Source of the DNA: Xylaria sp. FL1777
Taxonomy: Eukaryota > Ascomycota > Sordariomycetes > Xylariales > Xylariaceae
DNA: 64,000 bases
Assembly (NCBI GenBank): GCA_022578965.1
Contig: MU400536.1
Span: 62,001-126,000, forward strand
Reading direction: 5' to 3'
The notes under the pieces were generated by a model. That model searched no databases and was not told the origin of the DNA. It saw only the letters and a list, made by a program, of their open reading frames with translations. Position numbers and translations under genes: made by a program. Position 1 is the first letter of the stretch. Every line of letters starts with the position of its first letter. Of this stretch, positions 25,080 to 36,214 are shown piece after piece.

Positions 25080-28000
25080 GAAAAAGATTGGGATTTTTGT
25101 ACTTAGCGACAGGTATACGCCGTGATGAACAAATATTCAAAGAAATGAAAAAGAATGCTCCAGATGGTTTAGCTCGCCGTGGCTAGATGCCTTGTGGCCA
25201 GGATCAGGCTGTTAGGTGCTGGAAAACGACATAAATGAGCAGCCTGAAGCTTAATCCCCAGTACCGCATGGCCAATCCTATATGATATACACTCAGAGGA
25301 CGAATACTGGATCTGTTATCTGTGCTATAGGTATTCAATTCGACCGTATTCAGAACGTGTGCGTTCAACCTAAGCGCTGACGATAGACCTTGCTGGGTAG
25401 GTTAGGACCCTGCTTGCATGTAGTGCTAGCGAAGGTGGTTAGAGGCGTTGGGTCTAGACCCGGTGGTCTCCCATAAGGGCAGAGAACGCGGAGGTATCGT
25501 GACATACGAGAGAGTGTCATAAACAAGTAAAACTTGGAATCTAGGGAGTGTTGGACAACGCCGAAACTGTTAGACGCTTCTAAGGTTGTATCTTAAAGAA
25601 AAAAAAATACCTATACATATAGGCCTATTGGGATTAGGTAGAGGGCGCTATAATTGTATAAATTCCTCGCAGTAGTATACTTAGTGTGTCTGACTACCGG
25701 TGCTGTATACTATTTACTACATACCTAAGTATACATACTCGTAGTATATACATTAAGAAGGATGGTCATGTGAGCAAGCCGGGCGTTTCGCCGGAACAGC
25801 TTCCCTTCACTTGACGTTACATCGCGCAGCGAAACGAGGCGCCCACGACGTGGTGTACACGTTGTCTACCTACCAGGTACCGTCGCAAAGGTACCGTATC
25901 TACTCCAAAGAATTGCGATATCAAGAGGCTTTTTTTTGTCTGATACAGAACCCGGCATAGCAATCCTGCAGAGACACAAAACCCGGGACCAATTGTACCC
26001 TGAGCATCGGACTAGGTTGCGTGCGTGACTTGGAGCAGGTCTATCGCCAAGTTCTTGTTGGTTGCATGACTTATAGCAGGTCTTACGTATACGTGCTGCA
26101 CCAACTATCTTCGGCTATCTATCTACATATCTAAGTAAGTATGTAGGTAGGTAGGTACACACATGTAGGTATGGATAGACTGATAATGGTTCATGCGCTA
26201 TTAAGAGGCGCCTGGGGCGCAATGCCCAAGCGGCGGCGTCTGAAGGATGGCTGTAGACTGAAGGTTTGGCAGCAGTTCTGATTCGAGCCACGATACGGCC
26301 CTGAACACTACGCGGCAACGCCCCTAGACTCCATCCCTTCCCCCCTTTTAGTCGGCGCTACAGTTTACTACGTAGATTATCAGACGCAACTTATTACTGG
26401 GCTCTTACTTACTACGTATACATGCCGCTGCCCCCTGTAGCAAGTCGGATGTTGCCACGAGGACGGTCATCCCAGATGGTGTATGCGCTGGTTATGAGCA
26501 GATGTCTGCAGCCAGCTAACTAGCACAAGCAACTCGTCCGGTCCGATCCGGCTCGGTGCCGGCTTCACGGCGGCGGCGGAAATGCAATCGACTTCTTCCC
26601 GTTGGAGTTCGGCTCCATGACTAGCTCCCAGCTCCCTGCTCCCTCCTCCCTCCTCCCAACTCCCTCTCTACTCTTTGGCCACTATCGCCTGCTGTTTTAG
26701 CTAATTGATGACGTGCGAACAATTGCTTCCCCACGGAGCAGCGGAAAGGCTGGCACCGCAAGAAAATAATGTCGACTGATTGGTGCCACCAATAAGCCAA
26801 TATCACAATCTATCAAGCCCGGTCCTATCTCTGGAAGAACCGACAAGCTCCCTATCAGTCTCATCTGACCAAGAATCCGAGCACCTCCTAAGGCGGTGTT
26901 ACCCTCATCTGCAGTAGATCCGCAGTCTGTTGCATATACTCATAGCTTAGACTAGACAACTGCCGACCGATATCATTAGCTGGTTATGGACTGCCTAGGT
27001 AGGTATGCTTTAATTCTCACTGGCAAGGTCCATAGACAAATTCAAGTATCTGCGCACCACTACCGGACCTAGACACCCATCTATCTTGAGAATTCACTCT
27101 AGTCAGCAGCCGCCAGCAGCAGCAGCAAGATGGTCATCAATGCGACTACAGCTGTCGGCACCCACATATATATGTATGTACTGCGTATGTAAGTACGTAT
27201 ATGCGTAGGTAGACCGCTTCATACATACATGCCTACCTAGGTAGGTAGGTATACGGTATCTCACACCAGTTCCCACCCGCTCTACGGTACTCTTCGACAA
27301 TACATACCTGTATCTTCCCGTATTAGCGGTTGTTCACGTGGGTGCCGTTCTAAGAGGGTGTAGGTAAGCCCGACTAGGCGGTCTAGCATGCCATCATTTA
27401 CTGCGTATATCAAGACAATACCGCATACTTACGTGTGTGATGTAGATGTTGCAGATGTAATGAATACTTATCTACATGTACATGTACATATCATATGGTC
27501 CACCTTTGTCTGCACCTCACCCCGAATTGCTTGCCGTCGACCCTTGTGGGCCTTGATTTAGGTACCCAGGATCTTTAGAATTTCCCGATCAATTGGCTAG
27601 GTATATAAGGTATCTGTACTATAGTACCTAGTGTATATTAAATATAGGTACCGTAGTGTATGCAGTCCTACCTACCGTACCTGTTCCATGTGTACACGAC
27701 ATCACGGCTGTATCTCCCAGTCTTTCTTGCAGCAAACCATCGCTTAGCATCTCCAACAGCAGCCGAGAAGAGAGGCGCTAAATAGGTATACTATATAGGT
27801 AGTAGGTATACTTACAGTAGACCATTAGTGTACGCTACCCACTGCGCAGGTATGCCTATCTCGTTGTGCTCATCAGCATCCCTGAATGTTGGGGCCATAT
27901 TTGGAAACTGTAGCCCGGAAGCCGCTTTCGGAGCCTCGCAATACTGGAGACCGGCGTCATCGGGGAAACCGCCTGTATTCCTCGGCAAACCGGCAATAAC

Positions 28001-29663
28001 AATAACAGCGGTTTACCTATATGTAGGTAGATACTTACTTACTGTAGGTACCTACCTACTGTAGGCAGTCAACGGGTGAACCAATAAACTACATACAGTA
28101 CCTAGAGCGTCAGGCTGAGACTTATACTCCATGCATACCTACTTAGTACTGTATGAATAATATGCTTCCCTGACATGGGCACTTGGTTCTCAGTTGGATC
28201 TTCATCCGAATCGCTTATCCCCGACAGACACCAACCTGTATTGGGACAGTGTCGGCATAGGAATATGGCTGGGAGTTCCCTGCACTCGGGCCCTGCGCCG
28301 CCTCGGATCATTCGTTGTACACTCACTACCTACAGCCGCCAACTGTACTTACATACTTACATACATGTACTTACACACGTAGTACTTGCATTGGTATGTG
28401 CATTGCCATGTCCATACCGAAATATAGATCGTCAGACGGGGCATAGTTGACTCGCCGACTCTCGCCTCATTCCCTACGCTAGAGACTTCCACTATCTAAG
28501 GATCCGGTGTGTGTAGAAGACAGACAGATAGACAGACAGACAGACAGACAGACGACGACCTAGCGTGCTACACGCTAAGGCTACCTAGGCATATATATAC
28601 ATACGTACGTACGATAACGCTACTTGGCTGCTTCTTATTCATCGGTCCGTCACGACTGACTCAATCCCGCATTCGTACCTACTCAACCCCCAGTCTAAGT
28701 AGGCATACTACATACCTAGGTAGACTACATACCTAGGTAGGCTACATAGTGTCTGGGTACATCCCCTTGCTGGCTACCCAGGCAGATACATGGTAGGTAA
28801 TCTAGTGTAATAGCTACAGTAGCGTCCTTTCTTCATCATTCCACACTTTGCCGCCCATCCAACGTCACAGAGTCAGTTGACCTGGGTTGGCCCAGAACCC
28901 GGTTACACCAGCAATTGGATACACTACATCTATCTTGTCCCTGCCTGCTCCGTCTCTCCGAGCGACCTTTCTACCTTCTTCTCTTAACCTGACCTCATTC
29001 CTCACATCTTCTTCATTGCTTTTCTTTCTTATTTTCCCTGCTTCCCTCACTCCTCCTACGCCCCGTCCCCATCCCCGTCCCGCAACCCGCCACACCAGCG
29101 TTCGTCCGTGTAGGTAAGTCAGCCGTTCCAGCAGCTTAACACTCGTATTATCGTTGTTGCTTGCGCCGCCACGCCCTACGTGGTGCCGTGGTGCCGTGGT
29201 GGTGTATTCTCTTCCATTCTCGCATGGTCAAGGTGTCTGACTATACTGTATAAATTGTATTTCCTGACTACAAGTCTGCAGGGGTCCTTAGTCCTCGTGT
29301 CATTTACGATTTTGATTACCGGTACATTAATAACATCAAAGAATCGGGCCTGCTGACATCTATTTCTTCTTTGACACAGACCAGACTTGACCTTCCTCTC
29401 TCCTTCTGGCCGTTACTTCGCTTCCACTCCCCAACAAAACCGGTATACACGAACAGCCAACTACAAAGACGCTGAGAACAGTCCGTGGCTCTTTCATCTC
29501 TCATCCTCCACGTGGCCGTCTCATCACCACGAAACCGTAATACCGTCCTTGACGACAAGCTACTGGGCTCGACATTTACACGCAAGTGCTGACCACGAGC
29601 TCACCTCGACGCACTTCTCCACACCAATCTCTGCGCCACCAACCCGATCGACAGCGCGCCAAT
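25080..29663. other. 4.6-kb gene desert rich in TAGGTA/TACCTA motifs
   Basis: No coding region is supported on either strand. The stretch carries many short palindrome-forming TACCTAGGTA-type motifs (for example about 26128-26160, 26996-27005, 27233-27253, 28021-28065 and 28707-28745) and a GACA microsatellite (28518-28552). The last 700 bp before 29664 are CT-rich and probably promoter and leader of the AN1 gene. Confidence 0.6.
28518..28552. repeat. (GACA)n microsatellite
   Basis: Tandem GACA units, with one GATA variant, between the 25-29 kb desert and the AN1 gene promoter region. Confidence 0.9.
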
Positions 29664-30107
29664 ATGCCTGTGAAGCCTCGCTGTACGTTCAAGGAGTGCA
29701 AGACCGCTGCGCAACGGATCGTCGGAGATTGCGGTTTCTGCGACGGCCACTTCTGCGCGAAGCACCGGCTCCTAGAGGACCACAAGTGCACGGGCCTCGA
29801 AGACGTAAGTCTCTCTCCGCCTGCGAAAGGGGCCCTTGACACCTTGTTGCATCGTAGCAGTTCTCCTGCTTCGATCATTAGTAGCAATGGCGAGCCGGTT
29901 GAAGACACTACTCAGTGGTGGCTCGTGGGGCTCGTCGAGTATCTTTCCGAGAATGATTTATTGCCCTAAGCTGTAGCCATGATACACTTTGCACTACTTT
30001 GCTAACGTTGATTTATTTTGTCATGCATTCAGTGCAAAAAGGAGTCACACGAGCGCAACGCCGCACAACTCGAGGCCGAGAGGACACAAGTCATTCGGGG
30101 CGTATAA
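29664..30107 (+). CDS. Small AN1-type zinc-finger protein, 71 aa
   Basis: Two exons: 29664-29804 (47 codons) and 30033-30107, with a 228-nt intron (GTAAGT...GCTAAC...TTCAG, phase 0). Exon 1 encodes a complete AN1 finger: C7-x4-C12-x10-C23-x2-C26-x4-C31-x2-H34-x5-H40-x-C42, the exact family pattern for binding two zinc ions. The exon 2 tail is short, charged and helical (CKKESHERNAAQLEAERTQ) and ends at TAA 30105-30107. AN1 proteins are linked to ubiquitin, p97/Cdc48 and proteasome stress responses; this minimal protein has no UBX, A20 or ubiquitin-like domain, so its partner is unknown. Reading through the intron would give a longer protein (to 29969) with no family features, which I reject. 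The leader upstream may contain another intron (GTAGGTAAGT near 29110). Confidence 0.88.
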
Positions 30108-30935
30108 AGCTCATCCACCCACCCAGGAAACTTCCTGCCAACCATCTAGGGCTCGGTTCAGCTTGGCTTGGCTCAGTTCAGCTCTTAGCCCAGCCCAGCC
30201 CAACTCTCCGCATGTTGCGACCTTGCTTCTACATACGGGCTAGCGGCGACGACGACTACGAAACAAAACGGTCGTAGTGCGGACCGGCGCATCCAAAGGT
30301 GGTTGCATGGCTTTACTCCCACCTTAACCTCCTGGAGCTCTATCCTCATGTTCCTTCAAGTTCACGGTGAAGGAACATATACAACACCTTCTTCACAAAC
30401 CATATTTAGTATCTTGTTCATTAACCAAACGCATGGCGTCGTGGGATTACACTTCTGACCATGTGAGCATTTTCATACCTACGTCCATACGCAATTCATC
30501 CACTCTGGTTGTGCATTGGCATCTAGGGCCGGAATTTCCGCTCGTATATTCCCCGTGTATATCTGGGGAGTTCACGCCATGGGTCATCACATCCACTCGC
30601 ATTCTGAGATGACGGGGTACCGAAATTTTTATGACCTATCTAGAGTAGAACAGGTCAAAGCAGAAGAACAAGCTAGAAACTAAGCTAGTTTCCGCTGTCT
30701 TGTACATACAAATCGATTCATTTTAGATGGCAATCTCATTCTTGGGGGATACTGGCGTAAGACAGTATCTCTATCCAAACACTTAATTCCAGTTCGAACC
30801 TACATATATGGATATATGACATTTGTGCTCATTGTGACTGAATGGGTATTTTGAACTGTGCATTGGTCAAACACGCCAAATGAAGATACTTACTCTCCTT
30901 TCCCTTCCCCGTTATACACCTGGTCTCCCCGCAGC
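30108..30935. other. Intergenic between convergent genes
   Basis: The AN1 gene and NTH1 converge here. No feature beyond short random frames and a CAGCC-repeat patch near 30188-30200 is seen. Confidence 0.5.
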
Positions 30936-32324
30936 TTATATCTCATCTATAAGGTCCTTTTTGACTAATGCTATCGTGTCGCCACCCATTTCATCGCTAG
31001 CCGTCTCATTAACAAGCTCCTTCTCAACCACTGCAATCTTTTCATTCTCAAGCTTGACGAGGGTTTCTCCCTTGGCATCAACCGCCATATTTTCCTTAGC
31101 CCTGCGCCCCTCGAGGACCTTCTTCCGCTCAGCGGCGCGACACAGCCCCTTAAGCCCTAGGTCGCAATCCCCACAGCGCCTCCCAACGGGCAGGCAAACA
31201 GTCTGTCCCAGCCCAACAAGGAGAGTGTTGATCTCTCGCCACCTGTCCCTGGGTAGCCAGCTCTGGAGCTTCATGCGCGTGTCCTCAGGATTCTTGGAGC
31301 CGCTCTTCCCATGCCAGCCCCATAAGTTCGTGATGCGGTGGACGTGCACGTCGACGCCGATGCCCTCCGTCCGCCCCCACGCCGCAGACAGACACAGATG
31401 CGCCATCTTGGGCCCGACGCCGGGCAGAGCGACGAGGCCCTCGATCGTATCGGGTATGTCGCCGCCGTGCGCGTCGCGGCAGATGGCGGCGGCCTGCTGC
31501 AGGTACTTTGTCTTGTTGTTGTGGAACCCCACGGCGTAGATCAGCTCGTTGAGATGCGCCGGCGGGACGGCGAGGATGTTCTCCAGGTTCAAGCCGGGAG
31601 GCGCGCCGGGCGCGTGGGGAGGGAGCTCGGTCTGTAGTCGGCGCATGGCGACTGCGTTCACGGTGTCTTTTGTCTGCGAGGAGAGCATGAGTGCTACGAG
31701 GGTCTGGAAGCGCTGGTCGCGCGGCGACGCGGTCGACTGCGCCAGGCGCTCGCAGCCCATGGTGTCCACGGCGGCGTTGGAGGCGGCGCCGCCTTCGCTG
31801 CGCATGGACTGCACGACGGCATACATGTCTTCCCAGCCGGCGGGTGCGCTGACGGTCGACTGTCCTGTCGACGGGTCTGTTGTCTTCCGGGCGGGTTTGC
31901 GTTGGCGTTTTGTTGGTATGGCGGGGACGGTCTTCGTCGTTGCGATATCCTCGGACTCTACTTCTATCTTGACCTCGGCTTGATCTCCATCGCTGGTCTC
32001 AGCGTTGCGATGCCTCGTAACCTTGCGAGTCGCTGGTGAGGACGCACTTTGGGGGACGGATGCAGTGGCAATGGTTGGCTTCCGCTTCCGCTTTCGTACG
32101 GATGTGGAAGAAGAAGATGATGGTGCTATGTTGGGTATTGCATCTTCGATATCAGGACTCGGTTCATGGTGGTCTTGCGACTTTGTGGTATTTGCACGAT
32201 CTGGTGTGTCTGTGTATGCAAACCGAGCAAGAGACGAGCGCGTGATCCGCCGCGGAGTTGTGGCCGCAAGCTGCGCCATAGGGCTGGAGAATATGGTTTC
32301 AATGCGCGAGATTCTAGATGTCAT
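30936..32324 (-). CDS. NTH1: Endonuclease III homologue (bifunctional DNA glycosylase/AP lyase), 462 aa
   Basis: A single uninterrupted frame. Residues 1-155 are a disordered, basic N-terminal extension with a nuclear-localisation-like RKRKRKP at about 77-83. The glycosylase fold follows: [14 protein letters not shown] at about 207-220, the helix-hairpin-helix LPGVGPK with catalytic Lys306, and catalytic Asp325 in [10 protein letters not shown]. The [4Fe-4S] cysteines are C377, C384, C387 and C395. The last 60 residues are a low-complexity acidic/basic tail. Known role: base-excision repair of oxidised pyrimidines by Schiff-base glycosylase/AP lyase chemistry, in the nucleus and often also in mitochondria. 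The Cys spacing is x6-x2-x7 rather than the bacterial x6-x2-x5, but all four Cys are present. The ATG at 32324 begins [14 protein letters not shown], a basic amphipathic start that could serve as a mitochondrial presequence (inference). Confidence 0.95.
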   Translation of the reverse strand: MTSRISRIETIFSSPMAQLAATTPRRITRSSLARFAYTDTPDRANTTKSQDHHEPSPDIEDAIPNIAPSSSSSTSVRKRKRKPTIATASVPQSASSPATRKVTRHRNAETSDGDQAEVKIEVESEDIATTKTVPAIPTKRQRKPARKTTDPSTGQSTVSAPAGWEDMYAVVQSMRSEGGAASNAAVDTMGCERLAQSTASPRDQRFQTLVALMLSSQTKDTVNAVAMRRLQTELPPHAPGAPPGLNLENILAVPPAHLNELIYAVGFHNNKTKYLQQAAAICRDAHGGDIPDTIEGLVALPGVGPKMAHLCLSAAWGRTEGIGVDVHVHRITNLWGWHGKSGSKNPEDTRMKLQSWLPRDRWREINTLLVGLGQTVCLPVGRRCGDCDLGLKGLCRAAERKKVLEGRRAKENMAVDAKGETLVKLENEKIAVVEKELVNETASDEMGGDTIALVKKDLIDEI

Positions 32325-33192
32325 AAACCTACCTAGAAAATTGTGGTGTCTGTGGTGTTTCTCTGCGTCAAGGTGCCGAAATCTCGCTCTAAGGACAGCA
32401 GCTGTATGAACGTACTGCGTATGTACCTCAAAATGTCAGGGTGCTAGCGCCCCACAGACCCACACGACCCGCCCGGCTATCCGAGCTACAGTACGAAGTA
32501 CGTAGTAGTTGGCCAGCGACCTATTTAAGTGCACGCTAATAGCCATTACTTATACTTGCCGAATTAAAACTATAAATTAAGGGGTGTCAATAGGATATCT
32601 GGACGTTAATGCTGACTTACTTGACGATACACTAGCGATGATTTGACCTGAGCTTTGGGCTAGCCAGACATAGCCATCCTATGTCTCTGGAAACCTCCAT
32701 CAGAAGGTAGCTCTGTTCTATGTAGTTTTCCCTCAATATTAACATATTTTAAAGTAATAGCTCTGAAAAACACGATAGAAACAGGCGAGATTATTGAAGA
32801 TGCAATAGTAATGTATTCGCAATACCAATTCCGATCTCAAGTGTCATGTCTCGTACCGGGATAACATGGCAAGTGCTTTATCCTCGGATCTACTAGGTAC
32901 GTTCAAGGGGCTATGTAGTCATTGCGGAACCTCCAGGTCCCAATTCCATAGAAAAGGGGCATTTACTGCCCAATTCGGGCAGGAAAATAACAGCGAGAGA
33001 AAACCAGACAAACACACATGGCCGATAGTACAAGTGACTGCTTCGATTCGCAGAGTTACCGTAATGCGACCAACAACATCAAAGGCCCTGGAAGTGAATG
33101 TGAAGGATGAACTAGTGACCTACGAGTTCGTCAAGGAAGCTTCGGTCGTTGAGGATCATCTGGAGCCCAAACTCTCGATTGAGAATGGCTTC
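32325..33192. other. Intergenic, nothing recognised
   Basis: This is the upstream region of NTH1 and the 3' flank of the next minus-strand gene. A plus-strand open frame at 32866-33297 overlaps the 3' end of that gene and is treated as chance. Confidence 0.5.
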
Positions 33193-34209
33193 TTACTGCC
33201 TCACGAAGTGCCCATCATCCGCCCGATGTATGTGGTCATTGTGGACTATCCATATCCCACTCTCCTCACAGATAAAGCTAAATATGCCGTCGCGTAAGAG
33301 CACGATGACCAAGGTTGGGCCATTCACAATACCCTTATTGTGCAAGTTGTCTAAAATAAATGCTGAGCGGCAAATAACCTCGTGTAATTTAGACGCGCCG
33401 GGCTGGGTAATCTTCTCCTCAGGATCGTGAGTGCCCATGTCTTTAGAAAAGGCGTTGACAGCAACTAAAAGGCGGGGAGGATGAATCGGCCTTATTGATC
33501 TGCCGTCTGCGTCATCTTCGTTCATCCATTTTAACCCCTTTATCTCCCCAGTTGATTCTTGTGATGGCATCAGCATCAGCGTGTCATCGTCCTCGATTCC
33601 CTGCCTTTCGCGGCATTCGCATGCGTAGTCTTGGGGAAGCCTAGGTAACGGCCCCAAGTCCATGATATACTTGAATTCTTCTTCCTTAGGAATAAAAGCG
33701 CGCACGGCAAATATCGCGCGCTCTTTCAGGAGGCGTCGGATTTTCTCCGCGCTCTCTGCGCTGCCATCGTCGCCCGCCTCGGCTTTCTTCAGCAGCCAAT
33801 CGTAGCGGTCGAGCCTTTCCTGTACATCGCTAGTAAGCTTCTCTGCCTCCCTCATCGCCTTCCACTTCGGCCAGGTGTAGTAGGACCCGTATGCGAACAA
33901 GGCAATGATGGTGAGCACTGATCCGATGGCTATGTCCTTGAATCGGCTGATACGCGACCTGGGCGGCTGGCCGTAGGGATTGTAATAGGGATTGTGATAG
34001 GGATTGTAATAGGGAGGTGGGCCCTTGGGTGCATAGTTGGAATAGGGCCTGGAAAAATGCAGTTGCTTCTCGTGTTTGGGACATCCAAATCGTAGATTTG
34101 CACCTCTATAAAGACACGGGGCTTTTCCGTGCATCCGCTGGGACAGATAAACTGTTGTCGACCAGCTCTGGGCCGTTGCCGTCCCCGGGGAAAGCTGCCG
34201 AAGCAACAT
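33193..34209 (-). CDS. Unknown probable mitochondrial inner-membrane protein, 338 aa
   Basis: A single-exon frame starting at ATG 34209. The first 50 or so residues are rich in Arg, Ser, Gln and Leu with almost no acidic residues, like a mitochondrial presequence. Next comes a Pro/Tyr/Asn repeat (YYNPYHNPYYNPYGQPP, about 67-83), then a membrane segment at about 92-112 (IAIGSVLTIIALFAYGSYY). A soluble domain of about 225 residues follows: a coiled stretch, the block FIPKEEEFKYIMDLGPLP, an acidic loop and a final hydrophobic stretch (LVIVLLRDGIFSFI). This layout resembles single-pass inner-membrane proteins facing the intermembrane space or matrix. I do not recognise the family and assign no function. 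The C-terminal 40 residues are less convincing, and a small unseen intron near the end cannot be excluded. Confidence 0.7.
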   Translation of the reverse strand: MLLRQLSPGTATAQSWSTTVYLSQRMHGKAPCLYRGANLRFGCPKHEKQLHFSRPYSNYAPKGPPPYYNPYHNPYYNPYGQPPRSRISRFKDIAIGSVLTIIALFAYGSYYTWPKWKAMREAEKLTSDVQERLDRYDWLLKKAEAGDDGSAESAEKIRRLLKERAIFAVRAFIPKEEEFKYIMDLGPLPRLPQDYACECRERQGIEDDDTLMLMPSQESTGEIKGLKWMNEDDADGRSIRPIHPPRLLVAVNAFSKDMGTHDPEEKITQPGASKLHEVICRSAFILDNLHNKGIVNGPTLVIVLLRDGIFSFICEESGIWIVHNDHIHRADDGHFVRQ

Positions 34210-34770
34210 CCCAGTCTACTGTGAGGGCGCTTAGGGTTCTTGGTGTAGTCCGTGAAGTGGGGTTTACAACGGTTGGTTGGTATTAGGTAACTAGTAAACA
34301 GGACTCCAGGTTGCTTAAGTAGTTTTCTTCTCGTTGCTTTTCCGACGCTGAATGGCTAAAATAGCAATGCGGCAGCTGCTGAACAGCTGTGAATGCCCGG
34401 CCTCACCACCCCGGCTCTTAGCACTGCTTATGCGTAGGTACTTAAGTACCTATGTATGTCTAGGTTAAAGAGTGAGATTGTAGACCATGACACCGACACT
34501 CAACGATGAGAACTTGAAATCGTCCGGCTTGAGTTCCGTTCAAGGTCACTTGAATACAACCATGACCTGTCAAGCGTTATTACTGTAGAGAATATTATGA
34601 CTAAGTATTCACGCCCTACATGGGTATTCTATGTATGAACTCCAACCCGGTTTGCCCTGTAGCCAACGTACCTACAAGCACTCCCATCTATATGAATAAT
34701 GCTATGAATAATGCTGCTTACCGAACGCCTCTAATTAAATATGTTATACAACCAACTCAAGACCACGTGC
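34210..34770. other. Intergenic, TAGGTA motifs
   Basis: Upstream region of the 33-34 kb gene and 3' flank of the lipase gene. A palindromic GTAGGTACTTAAGTACCTA lies near 34434-34452. No gene is seen. Confidence 0.5.
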
Positions 34771-36214
34771 CTACATGAGGAATTCTTCATTTAACCAGTG
34801 CTTTAACACAACGAGCCCTTCACTATAGCTTGGGGTGTCGTTGCGAACAATGATAGCCGCATGACTGCGCCGGACTTTGTGAATCCAGACTGGATATTTG
34901 CGCCAGCCGACGTTGTCTAAGGCAGTGATCATATCGAACTGGCTTGGGGCCAACGCGAGTGTGGGCAATTGGGTTTGAGACTGTCGGCGCTCGAGATCAA
35001 GGATATCAGTCTCTGTAGAATCTAGATCGCTGCCAAAGCCCTCCTCGTCCGGAGGGGTCAGGTACGCTTGCTTCTGTGAGCTGTTTAGGTTTTCGTAGAC
35101 GTCTTCGACCGTGCCTTGCAATTCTTTTATCCAGAGCGGCATGCGATACTTCTCGATTTGAATGCCGGCTTGTCCATTCTCGTGGAGTTGGATGCGCCGG
35201 GAGCTTCGGACCGTTTGCACAACCGAGTTGAGCAAGAAGGCAGTGAGACCAATGGGCAGGAGGATGCTGAGTGCAAGCACATATGGTCCGTTCTTGATGT
35301 AGGATAGACCATCAGCAGCCACTGAGCGCACTGTTGGTCTACGGTTGACTGGGGGGAGAAGTACGACTGGGTTCGTTCGGTCGAGAACAACATCCTCGTA
35401 TCCTTTGACGTGGCTAACTTTGACCTTGGTTATATCCCTGTATGGATCTGTTTTTGTTATCATGGAGGTGTAATGTACAACAGTCTTGTCATTGACGATG
35501 TTAGAATATAGCGTTCGACGCTTAAACTTTTTCAGACCCGCCATGAATATGGAGTCAGGGTCGGCGAGAATAGACAGGAGTGGTCGGCCGGTGTCGCGGA
35601 AATTGTCGACGATGAAGAGCTGGCGCCCCGACTCTGATAATATCCTGACTCCTAACCTGTTCCATATGCTGTCGTACCAGCCTCGAAGGGCTGCTCGTAC
35701 GCCTAGATGTGGTGTTGCAAAAGTAGTAAAATTCTGTAAGTCTCTATATTAGTCACGACGACCAAAGTGGGATTCGAAGAGGCGTCGCATACGACTGGTT
35801 CTAGCTGGTCGAGCACTCCCTTCGCGGACAAAAGTCCAATCGCATAACGAGCGACCAGTCCGCCCAGGGAGTATCCAACAATGCTTAGCTTCGTGACATT
35901 GCCGCCTTTCCTACGGATCGTTTCAATTTCCTCCTCAATCTCGACACATACCCTCTCGCCGCCAAGTTCGATGCCGTCATAGGTGAAATTGCCACTGTTT
36001 CGCTTCGCAAGCAGGAGATGGAGCTGGTCTTCGGGATAGGCGGCTCGGAGAGCCTTTGCGACCTGGTTCATGTGGTTTGGGTTGCCCCATAGCTGTACCA
36101 GTTAGCAAGGCCAGAACTGATCAACATGTGTTGGCAATGTGGAGGGTAAAGACATACCCCATGAACTAGGACACAGAGATGATTTGCAGGTTGACCTCCG
36201 CCATTGAACTCCAT
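34771..36214 (-). CDS. ROG1-type (DUF676) serine lipase, 439 aa
   Basis: Three exons: 36214-36158 (19 codons), 36092-35793 (100 codons) and 35733-34771 (320 residues); introns of 65 and 59 nt (GTATGT...ACAG; GTATGC, GACTAATA branch, ACAG), both phase 0. The first junction rebuilds LVHG/LWGNPNHM, the oxyanion-hole motif of the DUF676 family. Ser94 in VGYSLGGLVARY is the nucleophile. The second junction gives EPV/NFTTFATPHLGV, also a conserved block. A hydrophobic hairpin at about 267-290 (YVLALSILLPIGLTAFLL) should anchor the protein in a membrane or lipid droplet. The His of the triad is probably in the C-terminal WIHKVRRSHAAII. Yeast ROG1-family enzymes hydrolyse monoacylglycerols or related lipids; the substrate here is inferred. 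Confidence 0.9.

Noticed and set aside
29805..29969. Extension of the AN1 protein through the GTAAGT at 29805
   Set aside because: The extension shows no family features, while splicing to 30033 gives a short helical tail and a canonical intron.
32866..33297. 143-codon plus-strand frame with ATG
   Set aside because: It overlaps the 3' end of the minus-strand gene at 33193-34209; no recognisable domain. Kept as chance, although it is one of the longer shadows.
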